In this document: one piece after another, positions 46,115 to 55,739 of the stretch
Layout: each line of letters starts with the position of its first letter
How positions within the stretch are numbered: the stretch's first letter is position 1
NCBI RefSeq assembly: GCF_002216145.1
Contig: NZ_CP022278.1
Span: 1,674,001-1,738,000 of the forward strand
Reading direction: 5' to 3'
DNA: 64,000 nucleotides
Origin: Neisseria chenwenguii
GTDB taxonomy: Bacteria; Pseudomonadota; Gammaproteobacteria; Burkholderiales; Neisseriaceae
Position numbers and translations under genes: made by a program
The notes under the pieces: model-generated
What the model was told of the DNA's origin: nothing
Seen by the model: only the letters and a program-made list of their open reading frames with translations
The model's database searches: none

Positions 46115-46150
46115 AACGAAACCCCGTATGGAAAACATACGGGGTTTCGT
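46115..46150 (+). terminator. Intrinsic terminator after cstA-ybdD
   Basis: AACGAAACCCCGTATG and its perfect complement pair around GAAAA, nested between two inverted uptake sequences. Confidence 0.8.
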
Positions 46151-46228
46151 TTGTTGGGGTTTTCAAACGGCCTCAACCGTTTTTCTTCGGCTTGTCCCAA
46201 AGATTGCGATTTTCCCCGCAGTACGGTC

Positions 46229-47521
46229 TCAACGGCGCAACACGGCGGTGTTGATGTATTTCTGAATGCCGGTGGCAATCGAGTCGGCGCAGCGGCTGCG
46301 AAACGAGACGCTGGCGAGGAGCTGCTCTTCGGTCGGGTTGGAGATAAACGCGGTTTCGACCAGAATCGACGGAATGTCGGGCGCGCGCAATACGGCGAAG
46401 TTGGCTTCGTCCACACGGCCTTTGTGCAGCTTGTTGAGTTTGCCCAATTCGGTCAGCACAGAATTGCCGAGGCGGCGGCTGTCGCGCATGGTGGCGGTTT
46501 GGGTCATGTCGAGAATGGCGTTATCGACGTGGCGGTTGCCGCTGGAGGGGACGCCGCCGATGGCGTCGGCGTTGTTTTGCGTTTGTGCGAGGAATTTCGC
46601 TGCCGCGCTGGTGGCGCCGCGGGTGTTGAGGATGTAAACGCCCGTTCCGCGTGCGCTCGGGCTGGTGAAGGCGTCGGCGTGGATGGAAACGAAAACGTCG
46701 GCACGGCGCGCGCGCGCTTTGGCAACGCGGATGTTGAGCGGGATGAATACGTCTTCGTTGCGGGTCATGTAAACGGTGTAGCCCATTGATTCGAGACGTC
46801 TCTTTGTTTCGCGGGCAACGGATAGGACGACGTTTTTTTCACGCAGTCCGCTGCGGCCGATGGCGCCTGGATCTTCGCCGCCGTGACCGGGATCGAGCAT
46901 GATGACGGGGCGGCGACTGCCGCTGCGCGTTTGCGGCGGCAGCGTGTAGTCGGGTTCGGGCTGACGCGGCCGGTTTGGCGTTTGGCGCTGTTGCTCGACT
47001 TGGCGGCGGGTGGTGGTGCCGGCGGAGCGCGGGCGGTCGCCGTTGAGCAGTGCCATCATCGGGTCGTTGGCATCCACGCCCTGCGGGTAAAGGTCGATGA
47101 CCAAGCGGTTTTTAAAGCTGCTCACGGGCGCGAGCGAGAAGACCTGCGGGTGGACGCTCTGTTTCAAATCGATCACGATGCGCACGGTGTTGGGCGTATT
47201 TTGCCCTGCGCGGATGCTGCGGATAAACGGGTCGTCGGGCAGCACTTTTTTCGAGATGCCCTGCAAAACAGTATTAATCTGCGCACCCTGAATGTCGAGT
47301 ACCAGCCGGTTGGGATTTTCCAATGCGAAATGCTGGTAACGCAGCGCGCGCGTGCTTTCGACGGTCACACGGGTATAGGCGTTTGCCGGCCATATACGCA
47401 CGGCCACAAACTGCGCGGGACCCGATGCGCGGCGGGCGGCGAGGGCGGAAGTAATCGGAGTGAGGGTGAAAAAAAGACCGGCCGCTTGGCGGACAATCTG
47501 TCGTCTTGTCAGTTTAACCAT
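46229..47521 (-). CDS. amiC: N-acetylmuramoyl-L-alanine amidase AmiC
   Basis: A 430-residue periplasmic cell-separation amidase. The N-terminus (MVKLTRRQIVRQAAGLFFTL) has a twin-arginine signal, as AmiC does in other bacteria. AMIN domain at about 38-140, Pro/Arg/Gln-rich linker, then Amidase_3 (205-425) with zinc ligands in LDPGHGGEDPGA, the Glu of LREKN, SIHADAF and catalytic Glu in ILVETAFISN. The frame extends 134 codons upstream through tsaE in another frame; the chosen ATG overlaps the tsaE stop by 13 bases. Confidence 0.95.
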   Translation of the reverse strand: MVKLTRRQIVRQAAGLFFTLTPITSALAARRASGPAQFVAVRIWPANAYTRVTVESTRALRYQHFALENPNRLVLDIQGAQINTVLQGISKKVLPDDPFIRSIRAGQNTPNTVRIVIDLKQSVHPQVFSLAPVSSFKNRLVIDLYPQGVDANDPMMALLNGDRPRSAGTTTRRQVEQQRQTPNRPRQPEPDYTLPPQTRSGSRRPVIMLDPGHGGEDPGAIGRSGLREKNVVLSVARETKRRLESMGYTVYMTRNEDVFIPLNIRVAKARARRADVFVSIHADAFTSPSARGTGVYILNTRGATSAAAKFLAQTQNNADAIGGVPSSGNRHVDNAILDMTQTATMRDSRRLGNSVLTELGKLNKLHKGRVDEANFAVLRAPDIPSILVETAFISNPTEEQLLASVSFRSRCADSIATGIQKYINTAVLRR

Positions 47522-47979
47522 GATTCTAAAATTTTTCGGCCTTGCGGTGTGTGGGCGGTAACGGCGCAGCTTCTGCCGCTGCCGTCGCGGGAAAGCGAAA
47601 CGGTCAGGTCGGCGGGCGGAACAAAGCCGCCGCCCTGCTGCGGCCATTCGATCAGGCGGACGCTGTTGTCGGCAAACAACTCGTCCAAGCCCGCGTCTTC
47701 CCATTCTTCGGGCGACGTGAAGCGGTACAAATCGAAATGGTGCAGCGCAAACTGCGGCAGCGCGTAGGATTCGACGATGGCGTAGGTCGGGCTTTTTACC
47801 GTGCCCGTATGCCCCAAACCGCGCAAAAGGCCGCGGGTAAACGTCGTTTTTCCCGCGCCCAAACCGCCTTCGAGATACACCGTTAACGGCGCGGACAGCT
47901 GTTTTGCCCATTCGCCGCCCCAAGCCAGGGTCGCCGCTTCATCGGGCAGAAATCGGGTCAGAGTTGCGCCGCCACTCAT
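47509..47979 (-). CDS. tsaE: tRNA threonylcarbamoyladenosine biosynthesis protein TsaE
   Basis: ATPase of the t6A37 pathway, working with TsaB and TsaD. 156 residues, with Walker A GGLGAGKTTFTRGLLR, SPTYAIVESY, HHFDLYRF and the end region RLIEWPQQG. The start at MSGGATLTRF is chosen by family length; 45 upstream in-frame codons are A+T-rich and unlike the family. The tsaE-amiC pairing is widespread. Confidence 0.94.
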   Translation of the reverse strand: MSGGATLTRFLPDEAATLAWGGEWAKQLSAPLTVYLEGGLGAGKTTFTRGLLRGLGHTGTVKSPTYAIVESYALPQFALHHFDLYRFTSPEEWEDAGLDELFADNSVRLIEWPQQGGGFVPPADLTVSLSRDGSGRSCAVTAHTPQGRKILESWLN

Positions 47980-48115
47980 CGGATTGGCCTTGTCGTAGTC
48001 GTAAAAGATTGAATTATGCGGGAATCGGCCTGATTTGCAAATATTTCGAAAGATAAAGTTAGATAAAGATGGTGCGGCGCAACGAAATGGCAGCACCGCT
48101 TTAAAAAACCGCATC

Positions 48116-48155
48116 AGGCCGTCTGAAAACCCGCCGCATGATTTTCAGACGGCCT
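48116..48155. terminator. Paired-DUS hairpin
   Basis: Inverted uptake sequences between the divergent tsaE and murI. Confidence 0.5.
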
Positions 48156-48229
48156 CACGCCGTTTTCCAAGATGAAAGCCCTGCCCGAAACGGGTACAAT
48201 AACCGTACATTTTTCACACCGCACAAATC

Positions 48230-49039
48230 ATGAACAACACCAACCAATGCCCCATCGGCGTCTTCGATTCCGGAGTCGGCGGCCTCACCAACGTCCGCGC
48301 CCTGATGGAACGCCTGCCGATGGAAAACATCGTCTATTTCGGCGACACCGCCCGCGTTCCCTACGGCACCAAATCGCGTGCCACCATCGAAACCTTTTCT
48401 ATGCAGATCGTCGATTTCCTGCTCGAACACGACGTCAAAGCGCTGGTCATCGCCTGCAACACCATCGCCGCTACCGCCGGCCAGAGAATCCGCCAGAAAG
48501 CCGGCAACATGCCCGTTCTCGACGTCATTTCCGCCGGCGCACAAGCTGCGCTGGCGACCACCCGCAACAACAAAATCGGCATCATCGCCACCAACACTAC
48601 CGTCAACAGCAACGCCTACGCCCGTGCCATCCACAGCCAAAATTCCGCCACGCTGGTGCGTACCCAAGCCGCGCCGCTGCTCGTCCCCCTCGTCGAAGAA
48701 GGCTGGCTTGATCACGAAGTTACCCGCCTGACTGTGCGCGAATACCTCAAACCGCTGCTGGTGGACAATATCGACACGCTGGTATTGGGCTGCACCCACT
48801 TCCCTCTGCTCAAGCCGCTCATCGGCCAAGAAGCTCCCGGCGTCGCGCTGGTCGATTCCGCCATCACCACCGCCGAAGCCACTGCCCAAGCCCTGTCGGC
48901 TGCCGGTTTGCTCAACTCCGAAAATCCCGCGCCCGACTGCCGCTTCTACGTCAGCGACATCCCCCTGCGTTTCCGCACCATAGGCGAACGCTTCTTGGGG
49001 CGGAGTATGGAACAGATTGAAATGGTAACGCTGGGATAG
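48230..49039 (+). CDS. murI: Glutamate racemase
   Basis: Makes D-glutamate for peptidoglycan. 269 residues; the two catalytic cysteines lie in VIACNTIAAT and LVLGCTHFPLLKP, with the start motif IGVFDSGVGGLTNVRALM. It has its own promoter region; orientation is opposite to tsaE. Confidence 0.96.
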   Translation: MNNTNQCPIGVFDSGVGGLTNVRALMERLPMENIVYFGDTARVPYGTKSRATIETFSMQIVDFLLEHDVKALVIACNTIAATAGQRIRQKAGNMPVLDVISAGAQAALATTRNNKIGIIATNTTVNSNAYARAIHSQNSATLVRTQAAPLLVPLVEEGWLDHEVTRLTVREYLKPLLVDNIDTLVLGCTHFPLLKPLIGQEAPGVALVDSAITTAEATAQALSAAGLLNSENPAPDCRFYVSDIPLRFRTIGERFLGRSMEQIEMVTLG

Positions 49040-49046
49040 GGAGGGA

Positions 49047-49079
49047 AGGCCGTCTGAAAAGTTTTTTTTCAGACGGCCT
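49047..49079 (+). terminator. Paired-DUS hairpin after murI
   Basis: AGGCCGTCTGAA facing TTCAGACGGCCT across a T-rich loop, eight bases after the murI stop. Confidence 0.75.
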
Positions 49080-49148
49080 GAATGGATGCTGAGGCCGTCT
49101 GGAAATTTATTATTTGTTTGAACCGCTGATTGGATTAAATGATATGAC

Positions 49149-49307
49149 TTGGGCGCTTATCTTTTAGGCAGTTTCTTTTTCTTGATGCTGGCATCTAATG
49201 CGTTGGAGATCAATAAACTAGTGCCGAAAGAAAAATTGAACTTGAATTTATTATATGCAATATTGGCGATGGTTTTTACAGGGATTGTTTACGCATTTCA
49301 CCGGTAA
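49149..49307 (+). CDS. Possible small membrane peptide or remnant
   Basis: A 52-residue frame from a TTG codon (an internal ATG gives 40 residues) encoding two hydrophobic stretches, LGAYLLGSFFFLMLAS and LLYAILAMVFTGIVYAF, with a Lys-rich link. There is no good ribosome-binding site and the stretch is more A+T-rich than its neighbours. It may be the end of a decayed membrane protein. The rest of the 49080-49450 gap holds only uptake sequences. Confidence 0.3.
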   Translation: MGAYLLGSFFFLMLASNALEINKLVPKEKLNLNLLYAILAMVFTGIVYAFHR

Positions 49308-49450
49308 GCGGTGCAGAGCCGTTGGACGCAAGTCATGTACGCAGTTTCCAAACTGAAAAAATTCGGCCGTCTGAAAATCCGAATTACGTCAATCATCGGG
49401 TTTTCAGACGGCCTGTTCTGTATTCAAGCTCTGAAATTTTAAGCCGGATT

Positions 49451-49927
49451 TTATTCTGCTGCAGGCGTATCCGCTGCGGTGGTTTGTGCAACGGTTTCGG
49501 CTTCGGGTTGAACAGCTTCCTCCTGCGCAGTTTCTGCTTGTGAAGCGACTTTGGCGGCTTCACGCGCGGCTTGGGCGGCCATGGCTTCTTTCACGGCGGG
49601 GTGTTGCCGGGCGATGGCTTGTTCTTCCGCGCTGACTTCGCCTTTGAAGCGGTTGTTCAGATCAAAGCGTTTGCCGCCTCGGGCGAGGGCTTTGAGGTAG
49701 CGGGGGCGGCGGCAGTGGTTGGCCAATACGCGTGCAATCAGGGCGGGATCGTATTGGGGCAGGGCGGCAGCGAGGTCTTGGTCGATGCCGACGGCCAGCG
49801 GTTTGAAACGTTTGAACACGTCGTATTTGCCGTAGATGTGGTCGGCAATCATGTCGGTCTGTTTCTTTTTGCTCATGGTTTGGACAGCGTTTTTCAGCGC
49901 GGCGCCCAAAGCGGTTTCTTGCGTCAT
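49451..49927 (-). CDS. proQ: ProQ/FinO-family RNA chaperone
   Basis: A 158-residue RNA-binding protein, the minimal form of the family as in N. meningitidis. The ProQ/FinO domain covers about 5-115 (AALKNAVQTMSKKK, DVFKRFKPLAVGIDQDL, RYLKALARGGKRFDLN); the tail is Ala/Glu/Thr-rich and disordered. In meningococcus this protein binds many small RNAs and 3' ends. The start at MTQETALGAAL matches the family; a Correia element lies just upstream. Confidence 0.92.
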   Translation of the reverse strand: MTQETALGAALKNAVQTMSKKKQTDMIADHIYGKYDVFKRFKPLAVGIDQDLAAALPQYDPALIARVLANHCRRPRYLKALARGGKRFDLNNRFKGEVSAEEQAIARQHPAVKEAMAAQAAREAAKVASQAETAQEEAVQPEAETVAQTTAADTPAAE

Positions 49928-50021
49928 TTCGGTTGTGTTCCTGTGAAAAATCTGCCGCGCAGGCAGGGTTTCGATGGGCGTTATTTTAGTATAAATACTT
50001 GCTCCGTGGCGAAGTTTTCTC

Positions 50022-50176
50022 ATAGTGAACTAAAATAAAAAATCTACTTCGTTGGCTGCGGCTGAGCTCAAAGAGGACGATTCGCTAAGGCGCTGAAGCG
50101 CCAAGTTCATTTGTCCCGTACTATCCGTACTGTCTGCGCCTTGCAGCCTTGTATCTTTTTTATTTTATTTCACTAT
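50022..50176 (+). repeat. Correia-type element, copy 3
   Basis: 155 bases, ends ATAGTGAACTAAAATA and TATTTTATTTCACTAT, interior almost identical to the copy at 40124. It lies between proQ and aroC, where both genes are on the minus strand: upstream of proQ and downstream of aroC. It could affect proQ transcription. Confidence 0.85.
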
Positions 50177-50224
50177 GCTGATTAATTTTCAGACGGCATA
50201 GGAGGTGTGATGCCGTCTGAAAAC

Positions 50225-51328
50225 TTATGCTCCGCCCAATTTGGCAATGTCGGGAGTCTCGATGCGTACGTCGGCGTTTTGAGCGCGGTGGCGCAGGGCG
50301 TGGTCTGCCAGCACCAGCGCGAGCATGGCTTCGGCGATGGGGGCGGCGCGCAGGCCGACGCAGGGGTCGTGGCGGCCGTGGGTGGCGAGCTCGACGGGAT
50401 TACCTTCTATATCAATGGATTGGCGTGGCGTGGCGATGGAGCTGGTGGGCTTGATGGCGAAGTTGGCGGTAACGGTTTGGCCGGTGGAGATGCCGCCGAG
50501 TATGCCGCCCGCGTGGTTGGATTGAAAACTTTGTGGGGTGAGTTCGTCGCCGTGGTAACTGCCGCGTTGGGCAGCGACGGCGAAGCCGTCGCCGATTTCG
50601 ACGCCTTTGACGGCGTTGATACTCATCAGCGCGTGGGCGATGTCGGCATCGAGGCGGTCGAACACGGGTTCGCCGAGGCCGACGGGTACGTTGCGCGCTT
50701 CGATGTGCAGCTTGGCGCCGACTGAATCGAGCGATTTGCGGATGCTGTCCATATAGGCTTCGAGTTCGCCGATTTGGCTTTGGTTGGCGGCGAAAAACGG
50801 GTTTTGGCTGATGAAGTCTTCGTTTTCAAAGGCGATTTCGACTTCGCCGACTTGCGTTACCCAGCAGACGATTTCGGTACCGAACTGCTGTTTCAGCCAT
50901 TTTTTGGCGATGGCACCGGCAGCCACGCGGGCGGCGGTTTCGCGGGCAGAACTGCGTCCGCCGCCGCGGTAGTCGCGGATGCCGTATTTGTGCCAGTAGG
51001 TGTAGTCGGCGTGACCGGGGCGGAATTGGCGGGCGATGTTGCCGTAGTCTTTGCTGCGCTGGTCAGTGTTGCGGATGAGCAGGGCGATGGGTGTGCCGGT
51101 GGTTTTGCCTTCGAACACGCCGGAGAGGATTTCCACTTCGTCGGCTTCGCGGCGCTGGGTAACGTGGCGGCTGGTGCCGGGTTTGCGACGGTCGAGGTCG
51201 GCTTGGATGTCGGCTTCTGTGAGCGGGAGGTTGGGCGGACAGCCGTCGATGATGCAGCCGAGCGCGGCGCCGTGGCTTTCGCCGAAGGTGGTGACGGTGA
51301 AGAGTTGTCCGAATGTATTGCCTGCCAT
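50225..51328 (-). CDS. aroC: Chorismate synthase
   Basis: Last shared step of aromatic amino acid synthesis, FMN-dependent. 367 residues from [20 protein letters not shown]. The three family signatures are present: [40 protein letters not shown], and the C-terminal [17 protein letters not shown]. The 35-codon upstream extension contains a DUS and is rejected. Confidence 0.97.
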   Translation of the reverse strand: MAGNTFGQLFTVTTFGESHGAALGCIIDGCPPNLPLTEADIQADLDRRKPGTSRHVTQRREADEVEILSGVFEGKTTGTPIALLIRNTDQRSKDYGNIARQFRPGHADYTYWHKYGIRDYRGGGRSSARETAARVAAGAIAKKWLKQQFGTEIVCWVTQVGEVEIAFENEDFISQNPFFAANQSQIGELEAYMDSIRKSLDSVGAKLHIEARNVPVGLGEPVFDRLDADIAHALMSINAVKGVEIGDGFAVAAQRGSYHGDELTPQSFQSNHAGGILGGISTGQTVTANFAIKPTSSIATPRQSIDIEGNPVELATHGRHDPCVGLRAAPIAEAMLALVLADHALRHRAQNADVRIETPDIAKLGGA

Positions 51329-51477
51329 GATGTGCCTTGAAGTGGGAAGTTTGCGGGAAAGATTGGCTGGGATTTTAGCATAAAGGCCGTCTGAAAATTC
51401 AGTTGGCCGGCGTGTTTCGATTCTGCTTGCCAACCGTTGAATTTTTCAGACGGCCTTTGCGTTTGCGCGCTGGGGTT

Positions 51478-52407
51478 TTAGTCGGTCAGCGTGCCTTTGG
51501 TGGAGGGCATTCTGCCGGCAAGGCGTTCGTCGAATTCGACTGCCGTGCGCAAGGCGCGGCCGAAGGCTTTGAACACGGTTTCTGCCTGATGGTGGGCATT
51601 TTTGCCGCGCAGGTTGTCGATGTGCAGCGACATCATGCTGTGGTTGACGAGGCCGTGGAAAAATTCTTCAAACAAATCAACGTCGAAACGGCCGATAACG
51701 GCGCGGGTAAATTCGAGGTTGTACACCAAGCCGGGGCGGCCGGACAAATCCAATACGACACGGCTCAGGGCTTCGTCGAGCGGTACATAGGCATGGCCGT
51801 AGCGTCGGATGCCGGCTTTGCTGCCGAGCGCCTGTTTGAGGGCTTGGCCTAAGGTGATGCCGATGTCTTCGACGGTATGGTGGTCGTCGATGTGCAAATC
51901 GCCTTTGCATGTGATGTCCAAATCAATCATGCCGTGGCGGGCGATTTGGTCGAGCATATGCTCGAGGAAGGGAACGCCGGTGTCGAAGCGGCTTTGGCCG
52001 GTACCGTCGAGGTTGAGGGAAACGGTAATCTGGGTTTCGCAGGTGTTGCGGGTAACGGTAACGAAACGGCCTTCGCCGGGGATTTCAAACGCGGCGGCTT
52101 GGTTTTCAGACGGCAGATAAACGGCTTGCGCTGCTGCTTCGGCTTCTGCGGCGGTTTTTTCCAGCTCTTTGCTGTGGTCGCGACCCAGCCAGCCTTTGCG
52201 TTTGCCCATGCCTTTTTCCAGCTTTTCGGCAAGGCTGGGGCGGATGCCGCGCGCGCTTTCGTCGTCTTTCTGTTCTTCAAGGCGGCGTTTGAGTTGGGAG
52301 AGGGAAGCGGATTTTTCGTAACCGCATTTGCGCGCCAGCTTGGAAAGCGAGCCGGCTTCTTCGACTAAGAGGTAAAAATTGGTAAGGTGGAGCTGGGCTT
52401 TGGTCAT
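51478..52407 (-). CDS. hisB: Imidazoleglycerol-phosphate dehydratase with an N-terminal extra domain
   Basis: Sixth step of histidine synthesis. The dehydratase covers about residues 115-309, with the manganese sites [10 protein letters not shown] and [11 protein letters not shown] and [13 protein letters not shown]. Residues 1-110 are an addition not found in usual 195-residue His[21 protein letters not shown] and [12 protein letters not shown] suggest a helix-turn-helix, followed by a basic, helical linker. As I recall, Neisseria HisB proteins are about 305 residues, so this is probably genus-typical and not a local mutation. It starts 27 bases after hisC. Confidence 0.95.
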   Translation of the reverse strand: MTKAQLHLTNFYLLVEEAGSLSKLARKCGYEKSASLSQLKRRLEEQKDDESARGIRPSLAEKLEKGMGKRKGWLGRDHSKELEKTAAEAEAAAQAVYLPSENQAAAFEIPGEGRFVTVTRNTCETQITVSLNLDGTGQSRFDTGVPFLEHMLDQIARHGMIDLDITCKGDLHIDDHHTVEDIGITLGQALKQALGSKAGIRRYGHAYVPLDEALSRVVLDLSGRPGLVYNLEFTRAVIGRFDVDLFEEFFHGLVNHSMMSLHIDNLRGKNAHHQAETVFKAFGRALRTAVEFDERLAGRMPSTKGTLTD

Positions 52408-52434
52408 GGTAAACATCCAATCAAGTTTGAGGTT

Positions 52435-53517
52435 TCACGATGAATAAGTTCGACGCAGAACAGCCAATACCGCATCATTCTGCTCGGGCGAACCGACGGT
52501 AATGCGCACGCATTGTTCGAGCAGCGGGTGTGCGCCGTGTAATTTCTTGATTAGGATTTTAGCCTGTTTCATTGTTTCAAACAATATTTGTGCATCGGGA
52601 ACATGCAAAGTAATAAAGTTGGCCTCGCTCGGATAGGCTTTCAGACGGCCTATTGCGGATAATTCTTTAAGCATCTGTTCTCGTTCCTGTTTTAAAATCA
52701 ATATATTGGCGTTGATTCGGTCAAAATGCCGCATGGCGAATTTTGCCGTCGCCAAACTTAACTGGTTCATATTGTAAGGCGGCAGGATTTTTGCCAATTC
52801 GTTCATGATTTTCGCGCAGCCTGCGGCATAGCCGATGCGGATGCCTGCAAAACCGATTTTGCTGACCGTGCGCATCACTACCAGATTAGCAATGCTGCCC
52901 GCCTGCGGCAGAAACGAATCGTGGCTGAATGCGCCGTAAGCCTCATCCACCACCACAATCCCTTTGGCCGTGCGGATAACGGCTTCCACTTCTTCGCGCT
53001 TGAAACACACGCCCGTCGGATTGTTGGGGTAGGCAATAAAGACCAGCGCAGGGTTGTGCGTTTCGATGGCGGTTAACACCGCAGGCAGGTTTAAGGTGAA
53101 ATCTTCGTTCAGCGGCACGCCGACATAATTCATGCCGAAAAGCGCCGCGTTATGCTTGTACATCACAAAACTCGGCTCGACCGCCAGCATGGTCGCGCCC
53201 GCTTTGGCGGTGAGCAGGGTAATAAACTGAATCAGCTCGTCCGAGCCGTTGCCCAGTGCGATTTGCGCCGCATCGGGAATCTGAAACGCATCGCGTAATG
53301 CCTGCTGCAAACCGCTTGCTGCGGGATTCGGATAAAGATTGAGCGCGGCCTGTGCCAGCGTTTCCTGCCATTGCGCCATCAGCGACGCATCGCCCGCAAA
53401 CGGATGGCAGGGGCTTTCCATTGCATCGAGTTTGATAAAACCTTCGGGCACATCGGCGACATGGTAGGCGGTCATGGCGCGAATGTCATCGCGGACAAAG
53501 CTAACGGGGGCGGTCAT
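52435..53517 (-). CDS. hisC: Histidinol-phosphate aminotransferase
   Basis: Seventh step of histidine synthesis, PLP-dependent. 360 residues: LGNGSDELIQFI, FIAYPNNPTGVCF, VVDEAYGAFSHDSFL and the PLP-lysine motif TVSKIGFAGIRIGY. Upstream of hisB on the same strand with a 27-base gap; these two form the only adjacent his pair transcribed closely together here. Confidence 0.96.
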   Translation of the reverse strand: MTAPVSFVRDDIRAMTAYHVADVPEGFIKLDAMESPCHPFAGDASLMAQWQETLAQAALNLYPNPAASGLQQALRDAFQIPDAAQIALGNGSDELIQFITLLTAKAGATMLAVEPSFVMYKHNAALFGMNYVGVPLNEDFTLNLPAVLTAIETHNPALVFIAYPNNPTGVCFKREEVEAVIRTAKGIVVVDEAYGAFSHDSFLPQAGSIANLVVMRTVSKIGFAGIRIGYAAGCAKIMNELAKILPPYNMNQLSLATAKFAMRHFDRINANILILKQEREQMLKELSAIGRLKAYPSEANFITLHVPDAQILFETMKQAKILIKKLHGAHPLLEQCVRITVGSPEQNDAVLAVLRRTYSS

Positions 53518-53666
53518 GTTTCAAATCCTGTTCTATATTTTCGGCAATAAACGCTAAGAATTGTAATGTAACACAAAAAGCGTATTAAAGCCGCCCGATT
53601 GTCCACAATTTCATTTTAAACGGCCTATAATCCTGACAAACGGTATTTATTGAAGCAGGTTTTCAA

Positions 53667-54227
53667 ATGAAACGGATTGCCGCCATCTTACTCATTGCGG
53701 TTTTGAGCGCGTGCAGCGCCAACGAACAGGCAGGCCATAAGCAGGCCGCTGCCGAGCGCGGCATTACCAGCGTCACGATGGAATGGCTGCTGGAAAACGG
53801 CGAAGCCGCCTACGTGCAACACGATTACAACCAAGCCATGACCCTGTTTACACAGGCTTCCGCCGCCGGCAGCACCGCCGCGCCGCGCTACATCGGCCTG
53901 ATGTATCTCAACGGTTACGGCGTGAAGAAAAACGCCCGCCGCGCCGTGGCCGAATTGAATAAAGCCGCCGTCAAAGGCGATGCCGCCGCGCAATATTGGC
54001 TGGCGTATTGTTACGAACAAGGCATCGGCACGGAACGCGATTACGATGAAGCCGTCAAATGGTATCTTTCTTCCGCTAATCAGGGCGAATCTGCCGCCGC
54101 ACCGGCCATGACCGCCTTGGGTCGTTTGGCGGAAAGCAAGGAAGAATCAGAAGGTTGGTATCGGAAAGCCGCCGCCGCGGGCGGAAAGGAAGCGCAGGCG
54201 GCGCTGTCTTATTTGGCTTCGCAATAA
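53667..54227 (+). CDS. Sel1-repeat lipoprotein
   Basis: A 186-residue lipoprotein: signal MKRIAAILLIAVLSAC (Cys16), then four Sel1-like TPR repeats such as AAPRYIGLMYLNGYGVKKNARRAVAEL and AAQYWLAYCYEQGIGTERDYDEAVKWY. Such proteins are scaffolds for protein complexes; the partner is unknown. It lies divergent from hisC. Confidence 0.88.
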   Translation: MKRIAAILLIAVLSACSANEQAGHKQAAAERGITSVTMEWLLENGEAAYVQHDYNQAMTLFTQASAAGSTAAPRYIGLMYLNGYGVKKNARRAVAELNKAAVKGDAAAQYWLAYCYEQGIGTERDYDEAVKWYLSSANQGESAAAPAMTALGRLAESKEESEGWYRKAAAAGGKEAQAALSYLASQ

Positions 54228-54260
54228 TCTTTGGCTTCGCAATAATCGGATTTTTGACAA

Positions 54261-54303
54261 AGGCCGTCTGAAAAAGTTTGCAGAAAACTTTTTCAGACGG
54301 CCT
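54261..54303 (+). terminator. Paired-DUS hairpin after the Sel1 gene
   Basis: AGGCCGTCTGAA facing TTCAGACGGCCT with additional pairing of AAAGTTT/AAACTTT, followed by T residues. Confidence 0.75.
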
Positions 54304-54510
54304 TTTTGTTTATTTGATAATGTTTGGGTGACGTTTTCTAACAAATTTTCAGAGATACCTGTACTTATTGGTTTTATTCCACTATGAAGTTTTCAGACGG
54401 CCTGTTGCCGCAAGCCGAAAAATCCGCCTGCATTTGTGAATCATCGCGGTGACAGGTTTATAATGCCCCCATCGGTTTCATCTTCATTATCCAAAGGAAC
54501 TCAATCTTTC

Positions 54511-55476
54511 ATGACCCACACCGTCCATCTTCAGTTTGACGATATCGACAACACCGTTTTACAGCGCCTCTGCGGTGCGCTCGACAGCAACCTCGACGCA
54601 CTTGCCCGTGCGCTCGGCATCGAAATCAGCCGCCGTTTCGGCAACTTTACTTTTTTCGGTGAACACGCCCACGCCGGCCGCCGCGCCTTGCTCGCGCTGG
54701 CCGAAGCCGCGGAACACGGCGATTTGGAAGAAAATGCCATTCAGCTTGCCGCCGTCGAAGCCAAAACCGCCGACGAAGCATATGAAGAAAAAACGCGCGA
54801 CCAGCAATATTATTTCCGCACCAAACGCGGTAGCATCGGCGGGCGTACGCCGCGCCAAAACGGTTACATCCGCGCCTTGCTCAACCACGATGTCGTGTTC
54901 GGCCTCGGCCCCGCCGGTACCGGCAAAACCTATCTCGCCGTTGCCGCCGCCGTCGATGCAATGGAAAAACACCAAATCGAACGCATCGTTTTGGTGCGCC
55001 CCGCCGTCGAAGCCGGTGAAAAACTCGGTTTCCTGCCCGGCGATCTGGCGCAGAAAGTCGATCCCTACCTGCGCCCGCTCTACGATGCGCTGTACGACCT
55101 GATGGGCTTCGACCGCGTGACCAAGCTGATGGAAAAAGGGCTGATCGAAATCGCCCCGCTGGCCTATATGCGCGGGCGCACGCTCAACGGCGCGTATGTC
55201 ATCCTCGACGAAGCGCAAAACACCACGCCCGAGCAGATGAAGATGTTCCTCACCCGCATCGGATTCGGCGCGAAAGCCGTGATTACCGGCGACATCAGCC
55301 AAATCGACCTGCCGCGCAACATCAAATCCGGCCTGAAAGACGCGCGCGAAAAACTGTGCGGTGTCGAGGGGCTGTATTTTCACACCTTTACCAGTGAAGA
55401 CGTCGTGCGTCATCCGCTGGTGCAAAAAATCGTTGAGGCCTACGACGCGGCCGATGCGGCGGCGGAACGGGGGTGA
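54511..55476 (+). CDS. phoH: PhoH-like ATPase
   Basis: A 321-residue cytoplasmic P-loop ATPase (PhoH/YbeZ). Walker A GLGPAGTGKTYLAVAAAV and Walker B AYVILDEAQNTTPEQM are clear, with ITGDISQIDLP. An N-terminal region of about 80 residues precedes the domain. The start with AAAGGAACT is preferred over one 25 codons upstream. The usual ybeY neighbour is not next to it here. Role in RNA handling or phosphate stress is inferred from the family. Confidence 0.93.
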   Translation: MTHTVHLQFDDIDNTVLQRLCGALDSNLDALARALGIEISRRFGNFTFFGEHAHAGRRALLALAEAAEHGDLEENAIQLAAVEAKTADEAYEEKTRDQQYYFRTKRGSIGGRTPRQNGYIRALLNHDVVFGLGPAGTGKTYLAVAAAVDAMEKHQIERIVLVRPAVEAGEKLGFLPGDLAQKVDPYLRPLYDALYDLMGFDRVTKLMEKGLIEIAPLAYMRGRTLNGAYVILDEAQNTTPEQMKMFLTRIGFGAKAVITGDISQIDLPRNIKSGLKDAREKLCGVEGLYFHTFTSEDVVRHPLVQKIVEAYDAADAAAERG

Positions 55477-55514
55477 GGCCGTCTGAAAGAATAGGGGCTG
55501 GATAAAGTAGAACC

Positions 55515-55586
55515 GGTGGCTGAGCGAAGTCGAAGCCCTTTTGCTTTTCAGCAATGCCCAAGAGGCTTCGACTACGCGCAGCCACC
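55515..55586. repeat. Imperfect inverted repeat after phoH
   Basis: GGTGGCTGAGCGAAGTCGAA and TTCGACTACGCGCAGCCACC face each other over 32 bases. A related string (CTTCGACTGCGCTCAGCAACC) occurs near 62316, so it is a dispersed repeat. Confidence 0.6.
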
Positions 55587-55739
55587 GACTGAGATGCACT
55601 GTTGCGGCTTGAGGCCGTCTGAAAAGTTGCGTTGTATCCTGACGTGTTATCCACCACATTTTCAGACGGCTCGAAACAGAAACAGCATTTTATCCAACCA
55701 TTTGATTTATAAAAATACTTTCTAAAAAACGGATTCTCC

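Noticed and set aside
46229-47923. 564-codon frame as a longer AmiC
   Set aside because: The first 134 codons lie antiphase within tsaE, are Arg-rich and lack a signal peptide; the ATG at 47521 gives a normal twin-arginine signal.
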